Assembly (NCBI GenBank): GCA_023399675.1
Contig: JAEWOM010000023.1
Location: 1-6,075 of the forward strand
Direction of reading: 5' to 3'
Length of the DNA: 6,075 bases
DNA from: Bacteroidota bacterium
GTDB taxonomy: Bacteria > Bacteroidota > Bacteroidia > Flavobacteriales > Weeksellaceae
In this document: piece after piece, positions 1 through 6,038 of the stretch
How positions within the stretch are numbered: the stretch's first letter is position 1
How the letters are laid out: each line of letters opens with the position of its first letter
Made by a program: the position numbers and the translations under genes
Notes under the pieces: generated by a model
Told to the model about the DNA's origin: nothing
Database searches by the model: none
What the model saw: the letters and a program-made list of their open reading frames with translations, nothing else

Positions 1-2119
1 GCGTAGAACCGTCAGCCTGCTGAAACGCTTCGAACACCATGCGCTGCTTGTCTGCCGGAATTCCGATACCCGTATCTTTAACACTAAATTCGATATTTTC
101 ATTTTCAGCATCGTTCTGAACGCTGATGGTAATGTTTCCTTTCGAAGTAAATTTCAGTGCATTGGAAAGCAGGTTTTTAAGAATCTGTTCCAGTCGCTGT
201 TTGTCCGTTTTGATCAGCTGCTCAGCGTCACTGTCCGATTCAATCCGCAGTTCCAGGTTTTTCTGGCTGGCCATCGGCTTGAACATGAGTTCCATATCTT
301 TCAGAATTTCGCTCACCGGAACCTCTGCAATGTTCAGCAGCATTTTACCTGCTTCGATTTTAGACAGATCGAGAATTTCGTCGATCAGCGTAAGCAGTCC
401 CTGTCCGGAATTCTGCATTACTTCTGCGTATTCAACATACTGTTCATCCAGATCTTCGCTTTCCGTCATCAGGCGGGACAACAGTAAAATGGAATTCAAA
501 GGCGTTCTCAGTTCATGAGACATATTGGCGAGGAATTCTGATTTATAGCGTGTGCTCTGTTCCAGTTCGATGGATTTCTGCTGAATGTCGAGATTATGCT
601 GGTGAATCAGCGCATTTTTCTCTTCCAAAAGTCCGGTTCTTTCTTCGAGTTCCTGATGACTCTGCATCAGTTCCTCCTGCTGTACGCGCAGTTCCTCTTC
701 CGAAGCGAGTAATTTTTGCGATTGTGCTTCCAGCTCAGCATTGATGTTTTCCAGTTCGGAATGCTGTGTCTGCAGTTCTTCTGCCTGCGCCTGTGTTTCT
801 TCAAGAAGTTCCTGAAGCTGCTCATTGCTTTTCACAGTGAAAAATCCAATACCGATATTTTCTGCAACATTTTCAAGAAATTTAAGCTGCAGCGGCGTAT
901 ATTCCTGAGTGGATCCCAACTCCAGTACACCCAACGGAATATGATACCTTGTGAGCGGCAGCGCTATAATATTCTTTGGTTTCGTTTGTCCAACAGCAAA
1001 AGAGACCGTTCTTTCGTCATCCGGAATATCATTCACCAGAATTCTCTTCCTTGCTTTAAAAGCCTGTCCTGCAATGCCTTCACCGATATTCAGTGCTTTT
1101 TTTACCTGGTCGCCAACCGCGTATCCTCCGGCATAGTGCAGCAGGTTATCTTCACCGTGAATATACACTGCAGCCATCACACTTCCGGTTTGCTGTGCTG
1201 TAATATCGAGAATGTCCGAAGTGAATTCCTCCACCGTTTTGTCACCCATCATGCGGTCATTCAGTTTTGCGATGGACGCACTCAGCCATTCCTGATCTTT
1301 CAGTGTGGTGAAATTGGTCTGCAGCGATTTGGCCATGTTGTTCAGCGGTTCCGCTACATCACCCAAATTTTCCTTTACACTGTTATCCGACAGAATATCA
1401 TAATTGCCCGACGAAATTTTTTCCGAGGTAGATCTTATGGCAGAAAGCCGCTTTTCTGCTTCTACATTTTTTGTTTCCAGTTCGGTCGTCAGTTCCGTTT
1501 TTTCATCATAATCCTGAGCAACTTTTCTGTAAAATACCAGCGTGATGATTATTGAAAGTAATGCCGAGAAAATGATGAGCCAGGGTGTGTACATGGCGAA
1601 TTTCTCCATGTTTTCGGTCCTTTCCAGCATTATAGCCTCTTCTTCTTTCTGCAACGCATCAACAGAACTGCGAATCTGGTCCATATGTACTTTTCCTTGA
1701 AACAGTTGTGCAGTCGTAAGGGTTCCGTTCGCTTTTTTATGAGCCAGGTTATCATCAAGAATTGCGAGCCGCTGATTAACATGTGTTTTCAGTTTTTCGA
1801 AATTCTGTTTTTGATGGTCTCTTTCATTCATTTCTACAGAAAGTGCGCTGAGTTGATCCTCGATCTGTTCCTTTGCATTGGTGTAGGGATTCAGAAAGCG
1901 GTCGTCACCCGTAAGCAAATAACCGCGCTGTCCTGTTTCTGCATCTTTAACGAGCGTGAAGGTGTTCTGCAGTGCAATAATCGTTTTATTGCTGTCCCGC
2001 AGCATGGCCGAGGTCTCAATCAGATTCTTGATGCTGATGTACGATGCTACCGAGGTGATGATGAGCAGCAAGAGGGAAAATCCCAGTCCGAACTGTAAAT
2101 TTCTTTTAAAAATCGTCAT
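1..2119 (-). CDS. Membrane sensor histidine kinase (CHASE3-HAMP-GAF-coiled coil-HisKA-HATPase), C-terminus cut by window edge
   Basis: An open minus-strand frame runs from an ATG at 2119 to the left edge (706 full codons), with no stop. Seen: TM1 about residues 10-30; a CHASE3-type extracytoplasmic domain with the hallmark DAETGQRGYLLTGD at 59-72; TM2 about 177-197; a HAMP-like segment about 224-268 (SSGNYD, LGDVAEPLNNMAKSL); a GAF-like domain about 285-428; a long Glu/Gln-rich coiled coil about 430-525; HisKA with phospho-acceptor H535 in SHELRTP; and HATPase_c with N box NLLSNALKF (649-657), G1 box DTGIG (682-686) and F box FEAFQQAD. The G2 box and anything beyond are off the window. Kinases of this layout often continue into receiver domains, which is inference here. 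It should autophosphorylate in response to a periplasmic or cytoplasmic cue. The ligand is unknown. It starts 6 bases after the stop of the upstream kinase gene, so the two are probably co-transcribed and translationally coupled. Confidence 0.93.
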   Translation of the reverse strand, partial: MTIFKRNLQFGLGFSLLLLIITSVASYISIKNLIETSAMLRDSNKTIIALQNTFTLVKDAETGQRGYLLTGDDRFLNPYTNAKEQIEDQLSALSVEMNERDHQKQNFEKLKTHVNQRLAILDDNLAHKKANGTLTTAQLFQGKVHMDQIRSSVDALQKEEEAIMLERTENMEKFAMYTPWLIIFSALLSIIITLVFYRKVAQDYDEKTELTTELETKNVEAEKRLSAIRSTSEKISSGNYDILSDNSVKENLGDVAEPLNNMAKSLQTNFTTLKDQEWLSASIAKLNDRMMGDKTVEEFTSDILDITAQQTGSVMAAVYIHGEDNLLHYAGGYAVGDQVKKALNIGEGIAGQAFKARKRILVNDIPDDERTVSFAVGQTKPKNIIALPLTRYHIPLGVLELGSTQEYTPLQLKFLENVAENIGIGFFTVKSNEQLQELLEETQAQAEELQTQHSELENINAELEAQSQKLLASEEELRVQQEELMQSHQELEERTGLLEEKNALIHQHNLDIQQKSIELEQSTRYKSEFLANMSHELRTPLNSILLLSRLMTESEDLDEQYVEYAEVMQNSGQGLLTLIDEILDLSKIEAGKMLLNIAEVPVSEILKDMELMFKPMASQKNLELRIESDSDAEQLIKTDKQRLEQILKNLLSNALKFTSKGNITISVQNDAENENIEFSVKDTGIGIPADKQRMVFEAFQQADGST

Positions 2120-2125
2120 ATCTGA

Positions 2126-3250
2126 TTATTCAGTTTCAGTGTTTGAGTTTAGCGGAAGGTAAAAGTAGAATTCTGAGCCTTCACCGGGTGTACTGCGAAC
2201 GCCGATTGTTCCGTGATGCCGTTCAATGATTTCGTGGCAGATGTAAAGGCCGATGCCCAATCCCTGAAAGCGTTCGGAAGTTTCTTCTACACGGTAAAAT
2301 TTATCGAAAATTTTGAGCTGATGCTCTTCCGTCATTCCGATTCCGAAATCTTTGACGCAGAAGTATGCCTGTCCGTCGCGAATTTCAGATGTAATGTGTA
2401 TTTCTTCCGTGTCCGGCGCATATTTTACGGCATTGCTGATGAAATTTACCATAACCTGCTCAACCCGCATTTCGTCCGCAAAAATATCTCCTACGGAAGA
2501 GCCTTTTCTGATCATTCGCATATCGGTATGCGATTGCTGCATGATTTCAACGACATGATCAAGCAAATGATCAAAGTTGAACATTTTTTTGCTGAACTGC
2601 AGTTTGCCGCTTTCTATCTTAGAGATGTCGAGCATATCGGCAACCAGCAGCTGCAGTTTTTCAACCTGATTAATCACGGTATGGACTCTGGTTTTGGAGG
2701 TTTCGAGATCATTTTTCTGAATACTTCGCTCCAGGAGCTGCAGAAAACCTTTTACACTGGTCATCGGAGTTTTCAGTTCGTGACTTGCAATACTGATGAA
2801 TTCGTCTTTTTTTCTTTCAGCTTCTTTTCGGAACTCAATTTCTTTAATCAGTTTCCGCTGCATTTCGTTCAAAGCCCGGCTCTGTTCGTAAATCCGGTAA
2901 AAAGTTTTTACTTTGAGAAGCAGGATGTTGATGTCAACAGGTTTGCTGATATAATCGAGTGCACCCGATGAATATCCGCGTGTAATCAGCTGAACATCGG
3001 CAGTTGCTGCGGAAAGGAAAATGATAGCTGTCTCTTTCGCTTTGCTGTAGCCTTTCACCGCTTCGGCAACTTCAAAACCGTCCATTCCCGGCATCTGTAC
3101 ATCGAGAATGATCAGGACATACGATTTATGAAGGATTTTCTTCAGCGCCTCTTCTCCGGAAGAAGCCGTATCCACCTCGAAATCGTTTTTTTCAAGGACT
3201 TTTTTCAGAGAAATAATATTCTCCGGCGAATCATCAACTATCAGGATCAT
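2126..3250 (-). CDS. Soluble response regulator/histidine kinase fusion (REC-HisKA-HATPase)
   Basis: This is a complete 374-residue gene. The N-terminal receiver domain (about 1-118) begins directly at MILIVDD. It has acidic residues D6/D7, phospho-acceptor D50 in LDVQMPGMDG, S80 at the conserved Ser/Thr position and K103 in the SKP motif. A charged helical linker (about 119-148) leads to HisKA with H157 in SHELKTP, then HATPase_c with N box NFISNAVKY (269-277), G1 DFGIG (301-305), F box FDKF (315-318) and G2 GLGIGL (330-335). All catalytic motifs look intact. No membrane segment or DNA-binding output domain is present. It is therefore a cytoplasmic kinase whose activity is probably set by phosphorylation of its own receiver. 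It is the first gene of the operon with the membrane kinase 6 bases downstream. Partnership between the two is inferred from position. Start: the ATG at 3250 lies immediately before the first beta strand, as is usual for receivers; no clear Shine-Dalgarno sequence precedes it. Confidence 0.95.
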   Translation of the reverse strand: MILIVDDSPENIISLKKVLEKNDFEVDTASSGEEALKKILHKSYVLIILDVQMPGMDGFEVAEAVKGYSKAKETAIIFLSAATADVQLITRGYSSGALDYISKPVDINILLLKVKTFYRIYEQSRALNEMQRKLIKEIEFRKEAERKKDEFISIASHELKTPMTSVKGFLQLLERSIQKNDLETSKTRVHTVINQVEKLQLLVADMLDISKIESGKLQFSKKMFNFDHLLDHVVEIMQQSHTDMRMIRKGSSVGDIFADEMRVEQVMVNFISNAVKYAPDTEEIHITSEIRDGQAYFCVKDFGIGMTEEHQLKIFDKFYRVEETSERFQGLGIGLYICHEIIERHHGTIGVRSTPGEGSEFYFYLPLNSNTETE

Positions 3251-3268
3251 GCAAAAAGGTTTTCTACC

Positions 3269-3290
3269 ATGTAAACGCGTAAATTTACAT
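3269..3290. repeat. Inverted repeat ATGTAAA-N8-TTTACAT upstream of the REC-kinase
   Basis: Seven-base arms at 3269-3275 and 3284-3290 are perfect inverse complements. Inside lies a second perfect palindrome, GTAAATTTAC (3279-3288). The element is 19-40 bases before the kinase start codon. This places it where a promoter or an operator would be. AT-rich dyads arise easily by chance, so function is inferred only. Confidence 0.4.
3280..3287. promoter_or_regulatory. Possible near-consensus Bacteroidota -7 box (TAAATTTA), readable on both strands
   Basis: TAAATTTA differs from the Bacteroidota -7 consensus TAnnTTTG only at the last base, and being palindromic it reads the same on both strands. 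On the minus strand it would start a short leader before the REC-kinase at 3250. On the plus strand it would serve the small ORF at 3333. No TTG element sits at the expected -33 distance on either strand, so this is a weak call. Confidence 0.25.
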
Positions 3291-3314
3291 AATTCAATTG
3301 AAAATTAAATTATG
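3288..3314. repeat. Inverted repeat CATAATTCAA-N7-TTAAATTATG, abutting the 3269-3290 dyad
   Basis: Ten-base arms (3288-3297 and 3305-3314) pair with a single mismatch. The inner part contains the palindrome TTCAATTGAA (3293-3302). It overlaps the neighbouring 3269-3290 dyad by three bases, so 3269-3314 is a run of dyad symmetry in front of the kinase operon. Candidate regulator-binding or promoter region; low sequence complexity limits confidence. Confidence 0.35.
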
Positions 3315-3332
3315 GTGTAATTGCCGTTAGAG

Positions 3333-3467
3333 ATGTACGCTCAGCACGTTGAAGAAAAATTTAAAGAAAAAAACGGCAACCCGTTCAATAAATTTACTCA
3401 GATTCTGCAATCAGAAAAAAATCAGGGGTATCGCAAACTTTTTCAGACCGAAAAAAACAGGAAATAA
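3333..3467 (+). CDS. Possible small hydrophilic protein, 44 residues, unknown function
   Basis: An ATG at 3333 opens a 44-codon frame ending in TAA at 3465-3467. An in-frame TAA at 3318-3320 limits any extension upstream. The product is strongly hydrophilic and rich in Lys, Glu, Gln and Asn (MYAQHVEEKFKEKNGNPF at the start, YRKLFQTEKNRK at the end). It has no signal peptide, membrane segment or cysteine. I do not recognise it. For: it fills most of an otherwise empty gap, sits divergent from the REC-kinase and stops 5 bases short of the convergent glycosyltransferase stop. Against: no clear ribosome binding site, a frame this short can be open by chance in AT-rich DNA, its Lys/Glu content partly follows from A-runs, and a minus-strand terminator-like hairpin lies inside it. 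Confidence 0.33.
   Translation: MYAQHVEEKFKEKNGNPFNKFTQILQSEKNQGYRKLFQTEKNRK
3364..3385 (-). terminator. Candidate rho-independent terminator of the acyltransferase-glycosyltransferase operon
   Basis: Read on the minus strand, a perfect 5-base stem AACGG/CCGTT (3385-3381 and 3376-3372) with loop GTTG is followed by a T run (the seven bases 3373-3367, two of them in the stem), then C and more T. It begins 88 bases after the glycosyltransferase stop, in the right orientation. The stem is short but has three G-C pairs. Confidence 0.5.
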
Positions 3468-3478
3468 GCGATTTATTT
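3462..3478. terminator. AT-only dyad over the two convergent stop codons, possible weak terminator
   Basis: AAATAA (3462-3467) and TTATTT (3473-3478) are perfect inverse complements around a 5-base loop. The left arm holds the TAA of the small plus-strand ORF and the right arm overlaps the TAA of the glycosyltransferase on the other strand. On the plus strand a T run follows directly. On the minus strand a seven-T run follows after four bases. With no G-C pair in the stem, termination would be weak. Confidence 0.25.
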
Positions 3479-4444
3479 TTTGAGAAAATGACGGAAAATA
3501 AGCCATTTCGATCGGAAATAGTCTTTTCTCTGAAAATTTCCTCTGCGGTTCCAGGTTTCTGCAGCCTGCCCGTAAAAGCTAAAGTGCGCACGAACAATAG
3601 CCCAAAGATGAGGGAATCCTTCTTTGAATCCTAAATAAACGCCGGCGATGCCATCGAGACAAAGTCTGACAAAGATTGTTATGATCAGTTGCGGAAACGG
3701 CAGGTTTTTCAGCATCATCGAAAGATTGTTGCGGAAATTGAGAAATGTTTTCTGCGGACTCTGTTTGTTTAAGGTTCCGCCACCCAAATGGTACACCGCA
3801 GAATGTCCACAGTAATAAATTTCCCTGCCTGCATTTTGCAGACGCCAGCACAGGTCTATTTCCTCCTGATGTGCAAAAAAGCGTTCATCGAAACCGTTCA
3901 TGCTGTGAAAATCGGACGACCGGGTGAACATGGCACAGCCTGAAGCCCAGAAAACCGGTGTTTCATCGTTGTACTGACCGCGATCTTCTTCGGTTTCTTC
4001 GAAAATTCTGCCGCGGCAATACGGATATCCCAGATTATCGATCAGCCCGCCAGCGGCACCGGCAAATTCAAATTTCGAACGGTCGGTTAGTGAAAGAATT
4101 TTTGGCTGAACAGCCGCGATATTTTTATTTTTCTCAAACAGCCTGATAACCGGTTGGAGCCAGCCTGCAGTAACCTCCACATCGGAATTGAGCAGACAGT
4201 AAACATCCGCGTCGATTTTTCTTAATCCTTCATTGTAGCCTTTGGCAAAACCAAAATTTCTGCTGTTCTGCACAATGCTGATTTGCGGATATTGCTCCTG
4301 AAGAAAACCGATTGAACCGTCGTCCGAAGCATTGTCGATCACATAAATTTTCGCTTCAGAAGAGTATGCGGTAACAGACGGAAGGAATTGCTGCAGAAAT
4401 TTCAGGCCATTCCAGTTTAAGATGACAACTGCTACATTTAACAT
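3473..4444 (-). CDS. Family 2 glycosyltransferase (GT-A fold), probable LPS/cell-surface glycan enzyme
   Basis: The product has 323 residues. The N-terminal GT-A nucleotide-sugar domain shows VVILNWNG (6-13), IDNASDDGS (36-44), NFGFAKGYNEG (63-73) and the metal-binding DxD-equivalent LNSDVEV (85-91). Further on come the acceptor-side block FWASGCAMF (165-173), GFDERFF and the catalytic-base region HQEEIDLCWRLQNAG (192-206), then YHLGGGT (218-224). The C-terminal part (about 245-285) has hydrophobic stretches and basic residues suited to membrane association. The order resembles RfbF/rhamnosyltransferase-like GT2 enzymes, but donor and acceptor cannot be read from sequence. Start: ATG at 4444 is preferred, because the frame's upstream extension to 4465 begins at a TTG inside the acyltransferase gene and adds residues the family does not need. 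Ten bases separate it from the acyltransferase stop, so the two are one operon and probably share an envelope lipid/LPS pathway. Confidence 0.92.
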   Translation of the reverse strand: MLNVAVVILNWNGLKFLQQFLPSVTAYSSEAKIYVIDNASDDGSIGFLQEQYPQISIVQNSRNFGFAKGYNEGLRKIDADVYCLLNSDVEVTAGWLQPVIRLFEKNKNIAAVQPKILSLTDRSKFEFAGAAGGLIDNLGYPYCRGRIFEETEEDRGQYNDETPVFWASGCAMFTRSSDFHSMNGFDERFFAHQEEIDLCWRLQNAGREIYYCGHSAVYHLGGGTLNKQSPQKTFLNFRNNLSMMLKNLPFPQLIITIFVRLCLDGIAGVYLGFKEGFPHLWAIVRAHFSFYGQAAETWNRRGNFQRKDYFRSKWLIFRHFLKK

Positions 4445-4454
4445 GTGATTCGGT

Positions 4455-5330
4455 TTAATGATCAAGGTGTTTAATAGACCCTGAATTTTTCCATTTCCGG
4501 TGACTCCAGAGATAGTTTGCCGGGTCTTTCCTGATTGTCCGTTCTAAAAGCCGGTGAAATTTACTTACAACTTCATGCTCAGTAAATTTCTCACCATCCG
4601 GCGTAATTTCATAATAATTTACCTGATAAAAGCCACGCTTCACCTTCTTCATATCGCAGTAGATGAAGCAGAGATTCATGCGTGTCGCAAGTTTGTCGTA
4701 ACCGATAAAAGCCGGCGTCGCCTGATTCAGGAACATCACGCCATAATCAACAACATTAATATGCGGCGTTTGGTCGGCCACAAACATGTAAATAGAATTT
4801 CCGTCGTTCTTATTGCGGAAAATATGTTTGATGACCTCGTTTGCTTCAATCGCTTCATTGCCGTAGCTGCCGCGTATTTTTTTGATCTGTTCTTCCCAGA
4901 AGCTGCTGTTCACCTTCCTGTAGACAGGGTAGCAGTTGTCCTGCGGAACAACCGTGGCAAGAGCGTTGAACCATTCCCAGTTAAAAACATGTCCGGAAAG
5001 CATAATAATATTCTTCCCGTCTTTTTTTGCCTGATGAAAAAGATCCTGATTGATGTGCTGTACGCGCACCCGTAATTCGGTGGAACTGATGGTGAACGAT
5101 TTAATGGTTTCTACGAGATAATCAGAAAAATTGCTGTAAAAATCGACAATAATTTTCCTGATTTCCTTTTCCGATTTTTCCGGAAATGAATTTTTAATAT
5201 TCCTGTAAACAACTTTCTTTCGGTAACTTACGATGTGATAAACGCAGAAAAAAATAAGGTCTGAAAACAGGTAAAGAATCTTCAGCGGAAATCTGGAAAC
5301 GAAAAGTACGATTTGGAAAAGTGCTTTCAT
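4455..5330 (-). CDS. LpxL/HtrB-family lysophospholipid/lipid A acyltransferase
   Basis: The product has 291 residues, near the usual length of this family. An N-terminal hydrophobic anchor (about 4-34) precedes RNIKNSFPE (43-51). The catalytic HX4E motif is SGHVFNWEW (H114, E119). VYRKVN (136-141), VADQTP (184-189) and the C-terminal YLWSHRKWK (273-281) match conserved blocks of the lipid A acyltransferase family (Lip_A_acyltrans). Known members transfer an acyl chain from acyl-ACP to a lipid A precursor at the cytoplasmic face of the inner membrane. The exact acceptor here, lipid A or another envelope lipid, is not determined. Start: the frame extends to a TTG at 5345, but the -7 promoter box covers that codon. 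The ATG at 5330, giving MKALFQIVLF, is the sensible start and leaves only a very short leader. It is the first gene of the operon with the glycosyltransferase and is divergent from the lipoprotein gene. Confidence 0.92.
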   Translation of the reverse strand: MKALFQIVLFVSRFPLKILYLFSDLIFFCVYHIVSYRKKVVYRNIKNSFPEKSEKEIRKIIVDFYSNFSDYLVETIKSFTISSTELRVRVQHINQDLFHQAKKDGKNIIMLSGHVFNWEWFNALATVVPQDNCYPVYRKVNSSFWEEQIKKIRGSYGNEAIEANEVIKHIFRNKNDGNSIYMFVADQTPHINVVDYGVMFLNQATPAFIGYDKLATRMNLCFIYCDMKKVKRGFYQVNYYEITPDGEKFTEHEVVSKFHRLLERTIRKDPANYLWSHRKWKNSGSIKHLDH

Positions 5331-5342
5331 AGAAATGACGTG

Positions 5343-5350
5343 CAAAGTTA
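5343..5350 (-). promoter_or_regulatory. Bacteroidota -7 promoter box (TAACTTTG) for the acyltransferase operon
   Basis: On the minus strand TAACTTTG is a perfect match to the TAnnTTTG consensus of the Bacteroidota primary sigma factor. It ends 12 bases before the ATG at 5330, implying a leader of about ten bases or less. No TTG was found at the expected -33 spacing, which is often poorly conserved. Confidence 0.6.
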
Positions 5351-5385
5351 CGCAATAATAATTCCTGATTTTTTCCGTTCGATGC

Positions 5386-5393
5386 TAAATTTG
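5386..5393 (+). promoter_or_regulatory. Bacteroidota -7 promoter box (TAAATTTG) for the thioredoxin-like lipoprotein
   Basis: TAAATTTG is a perfect TAnnTTTG match, 24 bases before the ATG at 5418, giving a leader of roughly 15-20 bases. A clear -33 TTG is missing. It lies 35 bases from the opposing box, so two polymerases would compete for this short region. Confidence 0.6.
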
Positions 5394-5417
5394 CTTAATT
5401 TCACCAAAAAATAACAG

Positions 5418-5996
5418 ATGAAACAATTCAGAATTTATGCAGCGCTTGCTGTTACTGCTTTTTTTTGTTCAACGGCATGTTCTCAGAAGGCCGAACAGGT
5501 TAGTGCAACAACTACGGATTCCCTGAAAGTGTCGGGTGACAGTGCTGCGATTGCTGCTGAGAAAAAGAAAGCAGCTGAAACTGAAAAAGCCAAACTGCCG
5601 AAACCATATGTTCCTACAGATGATGCTGAAAAAAGAATCACAGAAATGATTTCGATAGCTGGACAAGACAATAAAAACATCATCATGCAGGCAGGAGGAA
5701 ACTGGTGTATCTGGTGTCTGCGCTTTAATAATTTTTTGGAGACCACCCCGGAACTGAAAAAAATTGTTGATGATGAGTATCTTTATTACCATCTGAACTA
5801 TTCGCCGGAGAACAAAAACGAAAAAATATTTGCCCGTTACGGTAACCCCGGAGATCAGTATGGCTATCCGGTACTGCTGGTTCTGGATAAAACCGGTAAG
5901 CTGATCCATACGCAGGAAACCGGCGCGCTGGAAGAAGGAAAAGGTTACAGCGTTACCAAAGTGAAGGAGTTTCTCGAAAAATGGAAAGCGAAGTAA
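5418..5996 (+). CDS. Thioredoxin-fold lipoprotein with a WCxWC active site
   Basis: The product has 192 residues. A lipoprotein signal peptide (Lys2, Arg5, hydrophobic 6-17) ends in lipobox STAC with lipidated C21. A low-complexity Ala/Glu/Lys spacer (about 24-63) follows, including the run EKKKAAETEKAK. The thioredoxin-like domain (about 68-192) carries GNWCIWCLRF with redox pair C97/C100 and the likely cis-proline P151 in GYPVLLVLD. The Trp before the first Cys and inside the CxxC place it with thioredoxin_7/DsbD-gamma-like proteins rather than classical TrxA (WCGPC). It should act as a membrane-tethered periplasmic disulfide reductase or oxidase; partner and direction of electron flow are unknown. 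Residues after C21 (SQKAEQ) do not form the acidic cluster associated with surface export of Bacteroidota lipoproteins, so periplasmic facing is the better guess. Start: ATG 5418 places the signal peptide at the N-terminus. It is probably transcribed alone, because a strong terminator follows directly. Confidence 0.9.
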   Translation: MKQFRIYAALAVTAFFCSTACSQKAEQVSATTTDSLKVSGDSAAIAAEKKKAAETEKAKLPKPYVPTDDAEKRITEMISIAGQDNKNIIMQAGGNWCIWCLRFNNFLETTPELKKIVDDEYLYYHLNYSPENKNEKIFARYGNPGDQYGYPVLLVLDKTGKLIHTQETGALEEGKGYSVTKVKEFLEKWKAK

Positions 5997-6029
5997 AAAA
6001 AAAAATTGGCTGTTTGGCCAATTTTTTTT
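5997..6029. terminator. Strong palindromic rho-independent terminator, probably bidirectional
   Basis: A perfect 13-base stem pairs 5998-6010 (eight A then TTGGC) with 6017-6029 (GCCAA core then T run) around the loop TGTTTG. It starts one base after the lipoprotein stop codon. A-tract and T-tract flank it symmetrically, so it can end transcripts from both sides. This fits the convergent reading frame to its right. Confidence 0.85.
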
Positions 6030-6038
6030 GCGATAAAT

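Noticed and set aside
126..518. 130-codon plus-strand ORF
   Set aside because: It is antisense to the HisKA/HATPase region of the membrane kinase. The Ser/Arg/Ile-rich product is typical of a shadow frame.
716..1555. 279-codon plus-strand ORF
   Set aside because: It lies antisense to the HAMP/GAF/coiled-coil part of the membrane kinase, whose domain motifs are unmistakable. The product is rich in Phe, Arg, Cys and His with no recognisable domain.
1685..2162. Two overlapping plus-strand ORFs
   Set aside because: They are antisense to the CHASE3 region and start of the membrane kinase and show no family motifs.
2213..2971. 252-codon plus-strand ORF
   Set aside because: It is the mirror of the REC-kinase gene, which carries all receiver and kinase motifs in the other strand.
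3394..3597. 67-codon minus-strand ORF at the glycosyltransferase 3' end
   Set aside because: It overlaps the C-terminus of the glycosyltransferase out of frame and has no start context or motif.
4445..4465. Upstream TTG start for the glycosyltransferase
   Set aside because: It begins inside the acyltransferase coding region and adds seven residues ahead of the conserved first beta strand. The ATG at 4444 fits the family better.
4554..5075. 173-codon plus-strand ORF
   Set aside because: It is antisense to the acyltransferase, whose HX4E, DQ and WSHR motifs are intact.
5331..5345. Upstream TTG start for the acyltransferase
   Set aside because: The TTG lies within the TAACTTTG promoter box, so it would probably not be in the transcript.
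5469..5909. Minus-strand ORFs opposite the lipoprotein gene
   Set aside because: The plus strand has a signal peptide, lipobox, CxxC motif, promoter box and terminator. The minus frames have none.
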